A DNA stretch of 64,000 nt from Moritella viscosa (GTDB taxonomy: Bacteria > Pseudomonadota > Gammaproteobacteria > Enterobacterales > Moritellaceae): contig LN554852.1 of the NCBI GenBank assembly GCA_000953735.1, positions 4,723,846 to 4,787,845 on the forward strand. Direction: 5' to 3'. The position numbers were made by a program, and so were the translations under genes. Every line of letters starts with the position of its first letter. The first letter of the stretch is position 1. The notes beneath the pieces were generated by a model. The model worked only from the letters and a program-made list of their open reading frames with translations. It searched no databases and was not told the origin of the DNA. Positions 55,380-64,000 of the stretch are shown here, one piece after another.

Positions 55380-56963
55380 TTACAGTACTAGTTGACGAAG
55401 ATCTGAAAGATATCCGTTTAATGCTGTAACAAAACGAGCACCGTCAGCACCATCGATCACACGGTGATCATATGAAAGTGCCATTGGTAACATAAGACGA
55501 GGAGCAAAGTCTTTGCCATCCCACTTAGGTTTAATTTCAGAACGTGATACGCCTAAAATTGCAACTTCTGGAGCATTAACGATTGGTGTGAACTGAGTAC
55601 CACCGATACCGCCAAGGCTAGAAATTGTGAAACAACCGCCCTGCATATCAGAAGAAGTCAGTTTACCAGAACGTGCTTTCTTAGAGATAACAGCAAGATC
55701 TTGGCAAAGCTCGTAAATACCTTTCTGGTCAACGTTACGGATAACCGGAACAACTAGACCGTTTGGTGTATCAACAGCAACACCAACGTTGATGTATTTC
55801 TTCTGAATGATGCTTTCGCCATCTTCGCCGATTGAAGTGTTGAACTTCGGATAATCAGCTAACGCTTTAGCAACAGCTTTAACGATGAAGATGAGTGGAG
55901 AAATCTTGAAGCCTTTATCTTGCTTAACAAGTTTGTTGTTCTCAACTTTACGGAACGCTTCTAGTTCAGTGATATCTGCTTCGTCGAACTGTGTAACGTG
56001 TGGGATTTTAACCCAGTTACGGTGCAGGTTCGGACCAGAAATCTTCTGGATACGAGTCATCTTAACTACTTCGATTTCACCAAATTTAGCGAAATCAACT
56101 TTCGGCCATGCTAGTACGTCCATACCAGAACCGTTGCCGCCAGTAGCGCCAGATTCTAAACGTTTAACAGCGTTTTTAACGTAAGTTTGTACGTCTTCTT
56201 TCGCGATGCGACCTTTACGACCCGTTGCGCCAACTTTATCTAAGTTAACACCGAATTCGCGTGCTAGACGACGAACTACTGGTGATGCATGATGGTAAGC
56301 GTCGTTTTCAACGAAACCAGTAGCTTCAGCTGCTTTTGCAGCAACAGGAGCAGCAGCTTTCGGAGCTTCAACTTTTGCAGCAGGTGCAGCCGCTTCAGCT
56401 ACAACAGGAGCTGCAACAGGTGCCGCACCAGCAACTTCAAACGTCATGATGAAAGAACCAGTTGTTACTTTATCGCCAACAGCTGCTTTAATTTCTTTCA
56501 CAACACCAGCGAATGGTGCAGGAACTTCCATTGAAGCTTTATCGCCTTCAACAGCCATTAACGTGTCTTCTTCAGCAACAGTATCGCCAACTTTAACTGA
56601 AATCTCAGTTACTTCCACTTCATCGTCGCCGATGTCAGGAATGTTAACTTCTAATACTTGCACTGCTGCCGCTGCAACTGGTGCAGGAGCTGCTTCAACA
56701 GCAACCTCTGCAACCGGCGCAGCTACGCTTGCAGCATCAGCAAAGATAAATACTAATGAACCAGTTTTTACTGTGTCACCAACATTTACACGAATTTCTT
56801 GTACTACACCAGCTTGTGGTGCAGGAACTTCCATAGACGCTTTGTCACCCTCAACAGCAAGCAAAGTATCTTCTTCTGCAACTGTATCGCCGATTTGAAC
56901 GGAAATCTCAGTTACTTCTACTTCATCATCACCAATGTCTGGAACGAAAATTTCAATACTCAT
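55380..56963 (-). CDS. aceF: Pyruvate dehydrogenase E2, dihydrolipoyl acetyltransferase
   Basis: Core of the pyruvate dehydrogenase complex; moves the acetyl group from E1 to CoA. The 527-residue protein has two lipoyl domains (lipoylated Lys41 and Lys142, each in [11 protein letters not shown]), where E. coli AceF has three, joined by Ala/Pro/Val-rich linkers. A peripheral-subunit-binding domain (about 225-265, [15 protein letters not shown]) follows, and then the acetyltransferase domain with the catalytic [15 protein letters not shown]. aceE starts 10 bases upstream. Confidence 0.96.
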   Translation of the reverse strand: MSIEIFVPDIGDDEVEVTEISVQIGDTVAEEDTLLAVEGDKASMEVPAPQAGVVQEIRVNVGDTVKTGSLVFIFADAASVAAPVAEVAVEAAPAPVAAAAVQVLEVNIPDIGDDEVEVTEISVKVGDTVAEEDTLMAVEGDKASMEVPAPFAGVVKEIKAAVGDKVTTGSFIMTFEVAGAAPVAAPVVAEAAAPAAKVEAPKAAAPVAAKAAEATGFVENDAYHHASPVVRRLAREFGVNLDKVGATGRKGRIAKEDVQTYVKNAVKRLESGATGGNGSGMDVLAWPKVDFAKFGEIEVVKMTRIQKISGPNLHRNWVKIPHVTQFDEADITELEAFRKVENNKLVKQDKGFKISPLIFIVKAVAKALADYPKFNTSIGEDGESIIQKKYINVGVAVDTPNGLVVPVIRNVDQKGIYELCQDLAVISKKARSGKLTSSDMQGGCFTISSLGGIGGTQFTPIVNAPEVAILGVSRSEIKPKWDGKDFAPRLMLPMALSYDHRVIDGADGARFVTALNGYLSDLRQLVL

Positions 56964-56973
56964 TTTTTATACC

Positions 56974-59631
56974 TTATGCGTATAGAGGGTTTAATTTATC
57001 AGCGTCGATGTTATATTTTGCAATTGCATCAACAACAACTTGATTTTCTAGATCGCCTTTCTTAACTAATTCAGATAATGCAGCAACAACTACGTATTGC
57101 GCGTTAACTTCGAAGTGACGACGTAAGTTTGCACGGCTGTCTGAACGACCAAAACCGTCTGTACCAAGAACTTTGTATGAAGTTGGCACGTATGCACGCG
57201 CTTGTTCTGCATAGTTTTTGATATAATCTGTCGCGGCAATAGCTGGTGCATCACTCATTAGTGTAGTGATGTACGGTACTTTTTGCTCTGCTTCAGGGTG
57301 TAGCATATTGTAACGTTCAACGTCTTGACCATCACGTGCAATTTCATTGAATGAAGTTACAGAGAATACGTCAGAACCAATACCATAGTCTTCACTTAAG
57401 ATACGAGCCGCTTCGCGAACTTGCATCATGATAGTACCTGAACTTAATAACTGTACTTTTGCTTTTTCGCCAGTATAAGTTTCTAGCTTGTACATACCTT
57501 TACGGATGCCAGCTTCAGCACCTTCAGGCATTGCATGGTGAGCATAGTTCTCATTCATCAATGTGATGTAGTAGAAAACATTTTCCTGTTCGCCATACAT
57601 ACGACGTAAACCGTCTTGTAATACAACAGCAACTTCATACGCGAATGTTGGGTCATAAGACACACAGTTCGGGATAAGGCCTGCTTGTACTAAGCTGTGA
57701 CCATCTTCATGTTGAAGACCTTCACCATTTAGTGTTGTACGACCAGCTGTAGCACCTAATAGGAAGCCACGAGCCATTTGATCGCCAGCCATCCATGCAG
57801 AGTCACCAATACGTTGGAAACCAAACATTGAATAGTAGATATACAGTGGGATCATAGGTACATCATTCGTACTGTATGATGTAGCCGCTGCAACCCATGA
57901 AGACATAGCACCTAACTCATTAATACCTTCTTGAAGTACTTGGCCGCTAGTTTCTTCTTTGTAGTAAGAAACGATTTCGCGATCTTGAGGTGTGTATGCT
58001 TGACCTTTAGGGTTGTAAATACCAACTTGACGGAATAAACCTTCCATACCAAATGTACGCGCTTCATCGGCGATAATTGGTACGATGTTTTTGCCAATAC
58101 CTTTATGCTTAAGCAGCACATTTAAGGCACGAACATAAGCCATAGTTGTAGAAATTTCACGCTTTTGCTCACCAAGTAGCACACTGAAGTCTTCAACTGT
58201 TGGGATGTCTAGCTTCCCAGAGAATTCAGGTTTACGTTGTGGTAAATAACCGTTTAATTCTTTACGACGCGCATGCATGTATTCGTGTTCAGGCGTACCT
58301 TCTTCGATTTTAACATACGGTAGTTCTAACAATTGATCATCAGATACTGGTACATCGAAACGATCACGGAATTGCTTAAGCGTATCCGATTTCATTTTTT
58401 TCACGCCGTGCGCGATATTTTTACCTTCAGCTGCTTCACCCATGCCGTAACCTTTAACAGTTTTAGCTAGGATTACAGTAGGCTTACCAACCGTTGCTTT
58501 TGCTTTTGCATATGCAGCGTAAAGCTTGCTTGATGAGTGACCGCCACGCTTAAGTGCGTAGATTTCATCATCAGTCATGCCTTTAACTAATTCAGCTGTT
58601 TCAGGGTAACGGTTAAAGAAGTGCTCGCGTACGTAAGCGCCGCCTTTAGCTTTCAACGTTTGGTAATCACCATCAACAGTTTCATTCATTAACTGTAGTA
58701 GTTTACCTGACGTGTCTTTAGCAAGAAGTTCATCCCATTCTTCGCCCCAAACAACTTTAATAACATTCCAACCAGCGCCTTTAAATAAGCTTTCTAGTTC
58801 TTGAATGATCTTGCCGTTACCCATTACAGGACCGTCAAGACGTTGTAAGTTACAGTTAACAACGAATACTAAGTTGTCTAAACCTTCACGTGCAGCAAAT
58901 GATAATGCGCCACGTGATTCTGGTTCATCCATTTCGCCATCACCTAGGAAAGCGTATACAGTTTGATCTTCAGTTTGTTTTAGACCACGGCCATCTAGGT
59001 ATTTCAAGAAACGTGCTTGATAGATTGCAGAGAATGGACCAAGACCCATAGATACTGTAGGGAACTGCCAGTATTCAGGCATCAACTTAGGATGTGGGTA
59101 TGACGGGATACCTTTACCATCAACTTCTTGACGGAAGTTGTTTAGTTGTTCTTCAGTTAAACGACCTTCAACAAATGAACGAGCGTAAATACCAGGAGAA
59201 ATATGACCTTGGTAATAAACTAAATCGCCACCGTCTTTTTCCGTTGGAGCACGGAAGAAGTGGTTGAAACATACATCGTAAAGTGCAGCAGAAGACTGGA
59301 AAGAAGCCATGTGGCCACCTAACTCTAAGTCTTTCTTCGATGCACGTAGTACGATCATTAAAGCATTCCAGCGGATAATCGAACGAATACGACGCTCTAA
59401 TTTCTCGTCACCTGGGTATACAGGTTGGTCTTCAGTACGGATAGTATTAATGTAATCCGTAGTGATGCCGCCTTTACCTAGTGCAACGCCGTCTTGATGT
59501 GCTTTTGCAATTACTTTTTCTAGTAAATACTGTGCGCGTTCAAGACCTTCTTCACGAATTACAGATTCGATTGATTCTAGCCATTCGGTAGTTTCGATTG
59601 GGTCTACATCATGCTTTAAGATGTCGGACAT
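56974..59631 (-). CDS. aceE: Pyruvate dehydrogenase E1 component
   Basis: Homodimeric, thiamine-diphosphate-dependent E1 that decarboxylates pyruvate. The 885-residue protein matches the E. coli AceE length. It has the GDGEMDEPES ThDP-binding motif with the NNCNLQ-type VNCNLQRLDGPV stretch, and histidines in GHISPGIYARSF. An AAGGAAT site precedes the ATG at 59631. It is the first structural gene of pdhR-aceE-aceF-lpdA. Confidence 0.96.
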   Translation of the reverse strand: MSDILKHDVDPIETTEWLESIESVIREEGLERAQYLLEKVIAKAHQDGVALGKGGITTDYINTIRTEDQPVYPGDEKLERRIRSIIRWNALMIVLRASKKDLELGGHMASFQSSAALYDVCFNHFFRAPTEKDGGDLVYYQGHISPGIYARSFVEGRLTEEQLNNFRQEVDGKGIPSYPHPKLMPEYWQFPTVSMGLGPFSAIYQARFLKYLDGRGLKQTEDQTVYAFLGDGEMDEPESRGALSFAAREGLDNLVFVVNCNLQRLDGPVMGNGKIIQELESLFKGAGWNVIKVVWGEEWDELLAKDTSGKLLQLMNETVDGDYQTLKAKGGAYVREHFFNRYPETAELVKGMTDDEIYALKRGGHSSSKLYAAYAKAKATVGKPTVILAKTVKGYGMGEAAEGKNIAHGVKKMKSDTLKQFRDRFDVPVSDDQLLELPYVKIEEGTPEHEYMHARRKELNGYLPQRKPEFSGKLDIPTVEDFSVLLGEQKREISTTMAYVRALNVLLKHKGIGKNIVPIIADEARTFGMEGLFRQVGIYNPKGQAYTPQDREIVSYYKEETSGQVLQEGINELGAMSSWVAAATSYSTNDVPMIPLYIYYSMFGFQRIGDSAWMAGDQMARGFLLGATAGRTTLNGEGLQHEDGHSLVQAGLIPNCVSYDPTFAYEVAVVLQDGLRRMYGEQENVFYYITLMNENYAHHAMPEGAEAGIRKGMYKLETYTGEKAKVQLLSSGTIMMQVREAARILSEDYGIGSDVFSVTSFNEIARDGQDVERYNMLHPEAEQKVPYITTLMSDAPAIAATDYIKNYAEQARAYVPTSYKVLGTDGFGRSDSRANLRRHFEVNAQYVVVAALSELVKKGDLENQVVVDAIAKYNIDADKLNPLYA

Positions 59632-59671
59632 ATGAGATTCCTTACTAATTAGATCTCTACAATATTAAAGA

Positions 59672-59705
59672 AATATTCTTAAGCATCTTCACGTTTAAGA
59701 ATATT
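59672..59705. repeat. Inverted repeat in the pdhR-aceE spacer
   Basis: AATATTCTTAA (59672-59682) and TTAAGAATATT (59695-59705) are perfectly complementary around a 12-base loop, 11 bases past the pdhR stop. The following minus-strand bases (TCTTTAATATTG) are U-rich but not a clean tract. Confidence 0.75.
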
Positions 59706-59716
59706 CATTAGTAACA

Positions 59717-60478
59717 CTATTTAGCTTGTTGTATACGGCGTGACGCACGATTAATGCGGCTATCTTCACGCCCCATATCCAGCAATGCTTGCTCGATATA
59801 AGCCAGATGGGCATGACATGCTTCTCTGGCTGCTTCTGGCTGTCGGTTAAGAATTGCAGTAAGCATATCACCGCGATGTTGGCTAATTTGTTCAACCACA
59901 CCTTGACGCTTTTCCAACAACCTAAAATTTTGGCAGATATTGTCTTCTAATAATGGATTCAAACCACGTAGAAGATGCAACAACACAATATTATGTGATG
60001 CGGCGGTGACCGCAATATTAAACGCACTGACTGCTTGCGCTTGTAGCTGCGGATCATGTGCTAATTCCGATGCACTAATGGCATCGAGCGCAACGCGTAA
60101 TTGCTGAAAATCGGTTTCAGTACCACGTAACGCAGCGTAATACGCTGAAATACCTTCCAGTGCATGACGAAATTCTAATAGGTCTAATTGCGCTTCTGGG
60201 TGTGTCGTCAATAATTGAAACAGTGGTTCCATCAGTGTTTGGTCCATGACCTTTTTCACCCATGTTCCACGTCCTTGACGACGTTCCAATAAACCTTTAC
60301 TTTCTAACCGTAAGATTGCATCGCGTACAGTCGGGCGAGATACCTCTAGCTGTAGGGCTAAATCACGTTCTGAAGGTAAGCGCTGGCCAGATTCTAAACT
60401 ACCTTCCAAAATCATTTGCTCTAGTTGCTCTGCAATCGCATCGGACAACTTCGGCGGCTGAATTTTTTGATAGACCAT
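59717..60478 (-). CDS. pdhR: Pyruvate-responsive GntR/FadR-type repressor of the pdh operon
   Basis: Represses pdhR-aceEF-lpd until pyruvate binds. I chose the ATG at 60478 (MVYQKIQPPKLSD) behind TGAGG; the upstream in-frame extension overlaps the operator. The 253-residue protein has a winged helix-turn-helix (about 30-70, ERDLALQLEVSRPTVRDAILRLES) and an all-helical FCD effector domain. A perfect palindromic operator lies 24 bases upstream, so it autoregulates. Confidence 0.95.
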   Translation of the reverse strand: MVYQKIQPPKLSDAIAEQLEQMILEGSLESGQRLPSERDLALQLEVSRPTVRDAILRLESKGLLERRQGRGTWVKKVMDQTLMEPLFQLLTTHPEAQLDLLEFRHALEGISAYYAALRGTETDFQQLRVALDAISASELAHDPQLQAQAVSAFNIAVTAASHNIVLLHLLRGLNPLLEDNICQNFRLLEKRQGVVEQISQHRGDMLTAILNRQPEAAREACHAHLAYIEQALLDMGREDSRINRASRRIQQAK

Positions 60479-60501
60479 GTGAACCTCAAAATGACCAGTG
60501 G

Positions 60502-60522
60502 TAAATTGGTCAGACCAATTTA
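60502..60522. promoter_or_regulatory. PdhR operator
   Basis: TAAATTGGT-CAG-ACCAATTTA is a perfect 9+3+9 palindrome containing the consensus ATTGGTNNNACCAAT. It lies just upstream of the pdhR ATG, between its promoter and start. Confidence 0.88.
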
Positions 60523-61019
60523 ATATTAAGTCATGACAATTTACCAAAACCACGCTCGATTGTCATTAAAAATAGATATATTTGTTCGTATTTATAGTGT
60601 TTAAATCAAAATAGTCAGTATAAATCCATCTAAGTAACCGGATAAACTAAGCATAAAGATATTGAAATGTACATTAAAGGCAGTTTAAATAACTACAAGT
60701 TAAAGATACACAGTCGATCAACTACCTCAAAGGTAATAACCATCGCGTATTGGTCTTACCACTTAATACAATTATTTAGATCTAAGATAGCAGGTCGACA
60801 AAAAGCCCAAGGGCAAAATAAAAAATAAAGATATAACAAGGATTAAGCGAGATAAGACCCGCTTGGTAAACAGCTAAATACTGATACGCCTGCTGATGTA
60901 TATGACATGAAAAACAATTTGGAGGAAAGAAGGAAGAAAACATAGTTATTATCAAGGTCACTAACGTATCAGTCAAAGCTAAGACTCGTTAACAACCTTG
61001 CTTAAGTACCATGCCTCAG
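60523..61019. other. Gene-free region between ampE and pdhR with a second PdhR-like box
   Basis: About 500 bases with no convincing gene. A 64-codon frame at 60782-60976 needs a TTG start and has no ribosome-binding site. ATTGGT-CTT-ACCACT at 60749-60763 matches the PdhR box at all but two positions. Confidence 0.5.
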
Positions 61020-61868
61020 TTAATTAATTGTACCGTTAATGGTAAGGAGAGATATTATTGTTACAAAGAAAATGATGTTACGTTTAGCCAGTTGCACCAA
61101 ATAACAGGTATAGTCATAACACTTATCAGTTGTCACGTTCGCTTTGCTCGCCAAGCAAACAACTTTCCCTAGCAAGTCAAACTCCGGTGTTGATAAATCA
61201 CGCCAGCTACGTAAACTCTGAGGTAAAGCAGCCTGCTCTTCTGCGACAACAGCATAACCAAACATAGTTAAGCGTGCTGGTAACCAATCAACGACGCGCA
61301 TAACGCGGTGAATACCACTGCGGTTTAATTGATTATTATGATGCTGAATAATATATTTATGATAACTACGAGCCACTACATACATAGTTAAACCTACCGG
61401 ACCTAACACCACAAAATAAAAGATCACAGCAAAATAAAAACGATAATTAATCCAGACCAATTGTTGGGCAACCGCCTCTGTCAGTAATGTTGCACAAAAA
61501 CGCTCACAGTTGACATCCAAACATCCGGCATACGTACCTTTCGCTTCTAAATCATTACGACTTAATGCTTTTAAGTACTGGCGATAATCACGGCGATAGT
61601 CACTGCCACCAAAGCTCATTAATAGCAGCATCAGCCAAGCGAGTACCGTAAAAGCACCATAATATAAACCTGAAATAGCGTCTAATAAGCTATACATAAC
61701 CGCTGTCGGCAACGCAATAATAGCCAAGGTGCCAAACAGACCTTGGTTAATAAATGAGGGTAATAAAGGATAAAGATAACGCTGCAAGACATTATCCAAT
61801 TGTAACTTAGCACTCAAATGCACCACACGTTCAATGAATAATGCGAGCAATAATGATATTAAGGCCAT
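61020..61868 (-). CDS. ampE: AmpE-like inner-membrane protein
   Basis: Membrane protein of the ampDE operon; in enterics it has been linked to beta-lactamase regulation, but its biochemistry is unclear. The 282-residue protein has hydrophobic segments near residues 1-15, 38-70, 72-90, 145-170 and 265-280, and the conserved LISLLLALFIERVVHLSAKLQ N-terminus is truncated here in quotation to LISLLLALFIERV. It starts one base after the ampD stop, so the two are translationally coupled. No ampC or ampR is in the window. Confidence 0.87.
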   Translation of the reverse strand: MALISLLLALFIERVVHLSAKLQLDNVLQRYLYPLLPSFINQGLFGTLAIIALPTAVMYSLLDAISGLYYGAFTVLAWLMLLLMSFGGSDYRRDYRQYLKALSRNDLEAKGTYAGCLDVNCERFCATLLTEAVAQQLVWINYRFYFAVIFYFVVLGPVGLTMYVVARSYHKYIIQHHNNQLNRSGIHRVMRVVDWLPARLTMFGYAVVAEEQAALPQSLRSWRDLSTPEFDLLGKVVCLASKANVTTDKCYDYTCYLVQLAKRNIIFFVTIISLLTINGTIN

Positions 61869-61869
61869 A

Positions 61870-62433
61870 TTAATTGTCCTTCAAATTTAAACATGCAAAA
61901 TAATGCTGCCAATCAAAATGCGGACCAGGATCATCTTTACGCACAGGGGCAATATCGCTATGACCAATAATGCGGTCTAGAGTAATTAAGGGGTAACGTT
62001 GCTGGATGTCCGCAGTGACAGTCGCTAAACACTGATACTGCACAGGTGTATAAGGATGATTAACATCTCCTTCCAGTTCAATACCAATAGAAAAGTCATT
62101 ACAACGAGATTGACCAGCAAATTCAGAAAGTCCTGCATGCCAAGCGCGTTTATCCAAAGGTACAAATTGGATCAATTGGCCATCTCGCTTAATATATAAA
62201 TGTGCCGATACCCGCACTGATTCTAATTGATGGAAATAAGGGTGTAAGCTACAATCGAGTTTACCAAGAAAAAAATCTTCAACGTACTCCGCACCATATT
62301 GTTCCGGTGGTAAACTGATACAATGAATAACCAATAAATCAATATCAGTCTTCGGCGGACGATCATCAAAATGTGGCGATGACAAAAAATGTGCACTTGC
62401 CAATAACCCTGAGCTTGATTGTCTGTTTGTCAC
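61870..62433 (-). CDS. ampD: 1,6-anhydro-N-acetylmuramyl-L-alanine amidase
   Basis: Cytoplasmic zinc amidase that recycles cell-wall anhydromuropeptides and so keeps AmpR-type regulators quiet. The start is a GTG at 62433. The 187-residue protein has the zinc ligands His37 (VIHCISLPP), His158 (GHSDIAP) and Asp168 (KDDPGPHFDW), and Glu119 in the catalytic centre. There is no signal peptide, as expected for AmpD. nadC and ampD are close neighbours in E. coli too. Confidence 0.94.
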   Translation of the reverse strand: MTNRQSSSGLLASAHFLSSPHFDDRPPKTDIDLLVIHCISLPPEQYGAEYVEDFFLGKLDCSLHPYFHQLESVRVSAHLYIKRDGQLIQFVPLDKRAWHAGLSEFAGQSRCNDFSIGIELEGDVNHPYTPVQYQCLATVTADIQQRYPLITLDRIIGHSDIAPVRKDDPGPHFDWQHYFACLNLKDN

Positions 62434-62586
62434 GCTGTTTATACCTTCTAACTATAATCGAGTTACTGCTATTCAAGACTACTCTTCACAATTGCTCCAC
62501 TTTACAATGATATCGTTAGCAATAACATAGCAGAGTCCGTAAAATACAAAACGAATAAATTAACACACTCATAACGGAGAAAGACA

Positions 62587-63093
62587 ATGGATGGAAATCA
62601 AAAAATCGCCAAAACCATGACTTATATCGCCTGGATCAGTGGGTTAATTATTATGACTCTATTCTTTAATAATTATTTGGCCAAGCAAGAAAATCCCAAC
62701 ACCCGACCAGAAAGCTACCAACAAAATGGCAATGCAGTCGTCATGCTGCAACAAAATCGTGCTGGCCACTATGTTACTAATGGTTATATAAATAGTTATC
62801 AGGTAAAATTTTTACTTGATACGGGAGCCACGCAGGTTTCGATACCAGCTAACATAGCGAAACAGATCGGGCTTACCGCGGGTTACAGTCAATCGGTGAA
62901 TACAGCCAATGGCGTGATTGAAGTATTTTCGACGCATCTAGACAGCTTATCAGTAGGTGAATTGACGCTCTACGACCTTAGTGCGAATATCAATCCCTAC
63001 ATGCAAGGTGATACTATTCTGCTTGGTATGAATGCATTAAAACAAGTTAAATTAGTCCAGCAAGGCAAAACCCTCACCTTAAGTGAGTATTAG
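62587..63093 (+). CDS. Membrane-anchored retropepsin-like aspartic protease (TIGR02281-type)
   Basis: A 168-residue protein with one N-terminal transmembrane helix (about 12-31) and a single aspartic protease-like domain outside or periplasmic. The catalytic motif LLDTGATQVSIP (Asp78) is intact, and the flap/second motif region ILLGMNALKQVKL matches the clan AA family. It would work as a dimer. Its substrate is unknown. GGAGA precedes the ATG, and nadC follows after 24 bases, so they are probably one operon; the link to NAD synthesis is positional only. Confidence 0.85.
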   Translation: MDGNQKIAKTMTYIAWISGLIIMTLFFNNYLAKQENPNTRPESYQQNGNAVVMLQQNRAGHYVTNGYINSYQVKFLLDTGATQVSIPANIAKQIGLTAGYSQSVNTANGVIEVFSTHLDSLSVGELTLYDLSANINPYMQGDTILLGMNALKQVKLVQQGKTLTLSEY

Positions 63094-63960
<867 letters not shown>

Positions 63961-64000
63961 CCATTATTGAATAATAATCACTAATAATAGAATTAATGAC

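Noticed and set aside
56446-56898. 150-codon Ser/Thr-rich frame on the plus strand
   Set aside because: It lies opposite the aceF lipoyl domains, and its composition is the mirror of the Ala/Val/Glu-rich repeats.
60782-60976. 64-codon hydrophobic frame downstream of ampE on the minus strand
   Set aside because: It needs a TTG start without a ribosome-binding site and has no recognisable family or domain.

Overview
The window is a continuous stretch of chromosome from an AT-rich, marine-type gammaproteobacterium. Gene content and order (aroK-aroB-damX-dam-rpe-gph-trpS, pilMNOPQ divergent from mrcA, ftsY-ftsE-ftsX-rsmD, pdhR-aceE-aceF-lpdA, acnB-yacL, ampD-ampE, nadC) match the enteric/Vibrio/Shewanella/Moritella group. 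My best guess is a Moritella-like psychrophile, but this is inference from gene style and was not searched. I found no rRNA, tRNA, CRISPR array, insertion sequence or prophage. Almost every gene is intact.

Region by region. 1-9083: nitrate/nitrite assimilation. A DmsB-like four-cluster ferredoxin (cut by the window edge) and a NasA-type nitrate reductase run leftward. cobA (siroheme synthesis), nirB, nirD and a tail-anchored PP2C phosphatase-kinase fusion run rightward. The divergent promoter region carries two facing sigma-54 promoters with an NtrC-like site midway between them. 9253-21802: eda, then a long leftward set trpS-gph-rpe-dam-damX-aroB-aroK and the type IV pilus assembly operon pilMNOPQ. 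21940-25539: mrcA (PBP1a), whose start lies in a 12-bp tandem repeat, and convergent oxyR. 25848-27916: a secreted pair with DUF1566-like domains (one lipoprotein, one exported protein). 27998-30347: dapA with an apparent transcription attenuator and lysine-rich leader peptide, divergent from rsmC. 30523-39766: plsC-type acyltransferase, parC, an OapA/YtfB-like protein, a GGDEF protein, ftsX-ftsE-ftsY and rsmD. 39789-42173: AraC regulator divergent from a cupin and an EamA transporter. 42255-46981: metH and metA with MetJ-like boxes. 47233-53537: TRIC-like channel, yacL, acnB and a patatin-beta-barrel (type Vd) protein. 53705-60478: lpdA, aceF, aceE, pdhR with a perfect PdhR operator. 61020-63960: ampE, ampD, a membrane-anchored aspartic protease and nadC.

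How it works together: the left end forms a nitrogen-regulated module that reduces nitrate to ammonium in the cytoplasm, with cobA supplying the siroheme that NirB needs. The right half is mostly core central metabolism (pyruvate dehydrogenase, aconitase), methionine synthesis and cell-wall recycling.

The most unusual signal is the dapA leader. A promoter, a 17-codon ORF with five lysine codons and an intrinsic terminator all lie between the rsmC promoter region and dapA. This suggests lysine-responsive attenuation by a leader peptide. I do not know of a described case; all of it is read from sequence and untested.
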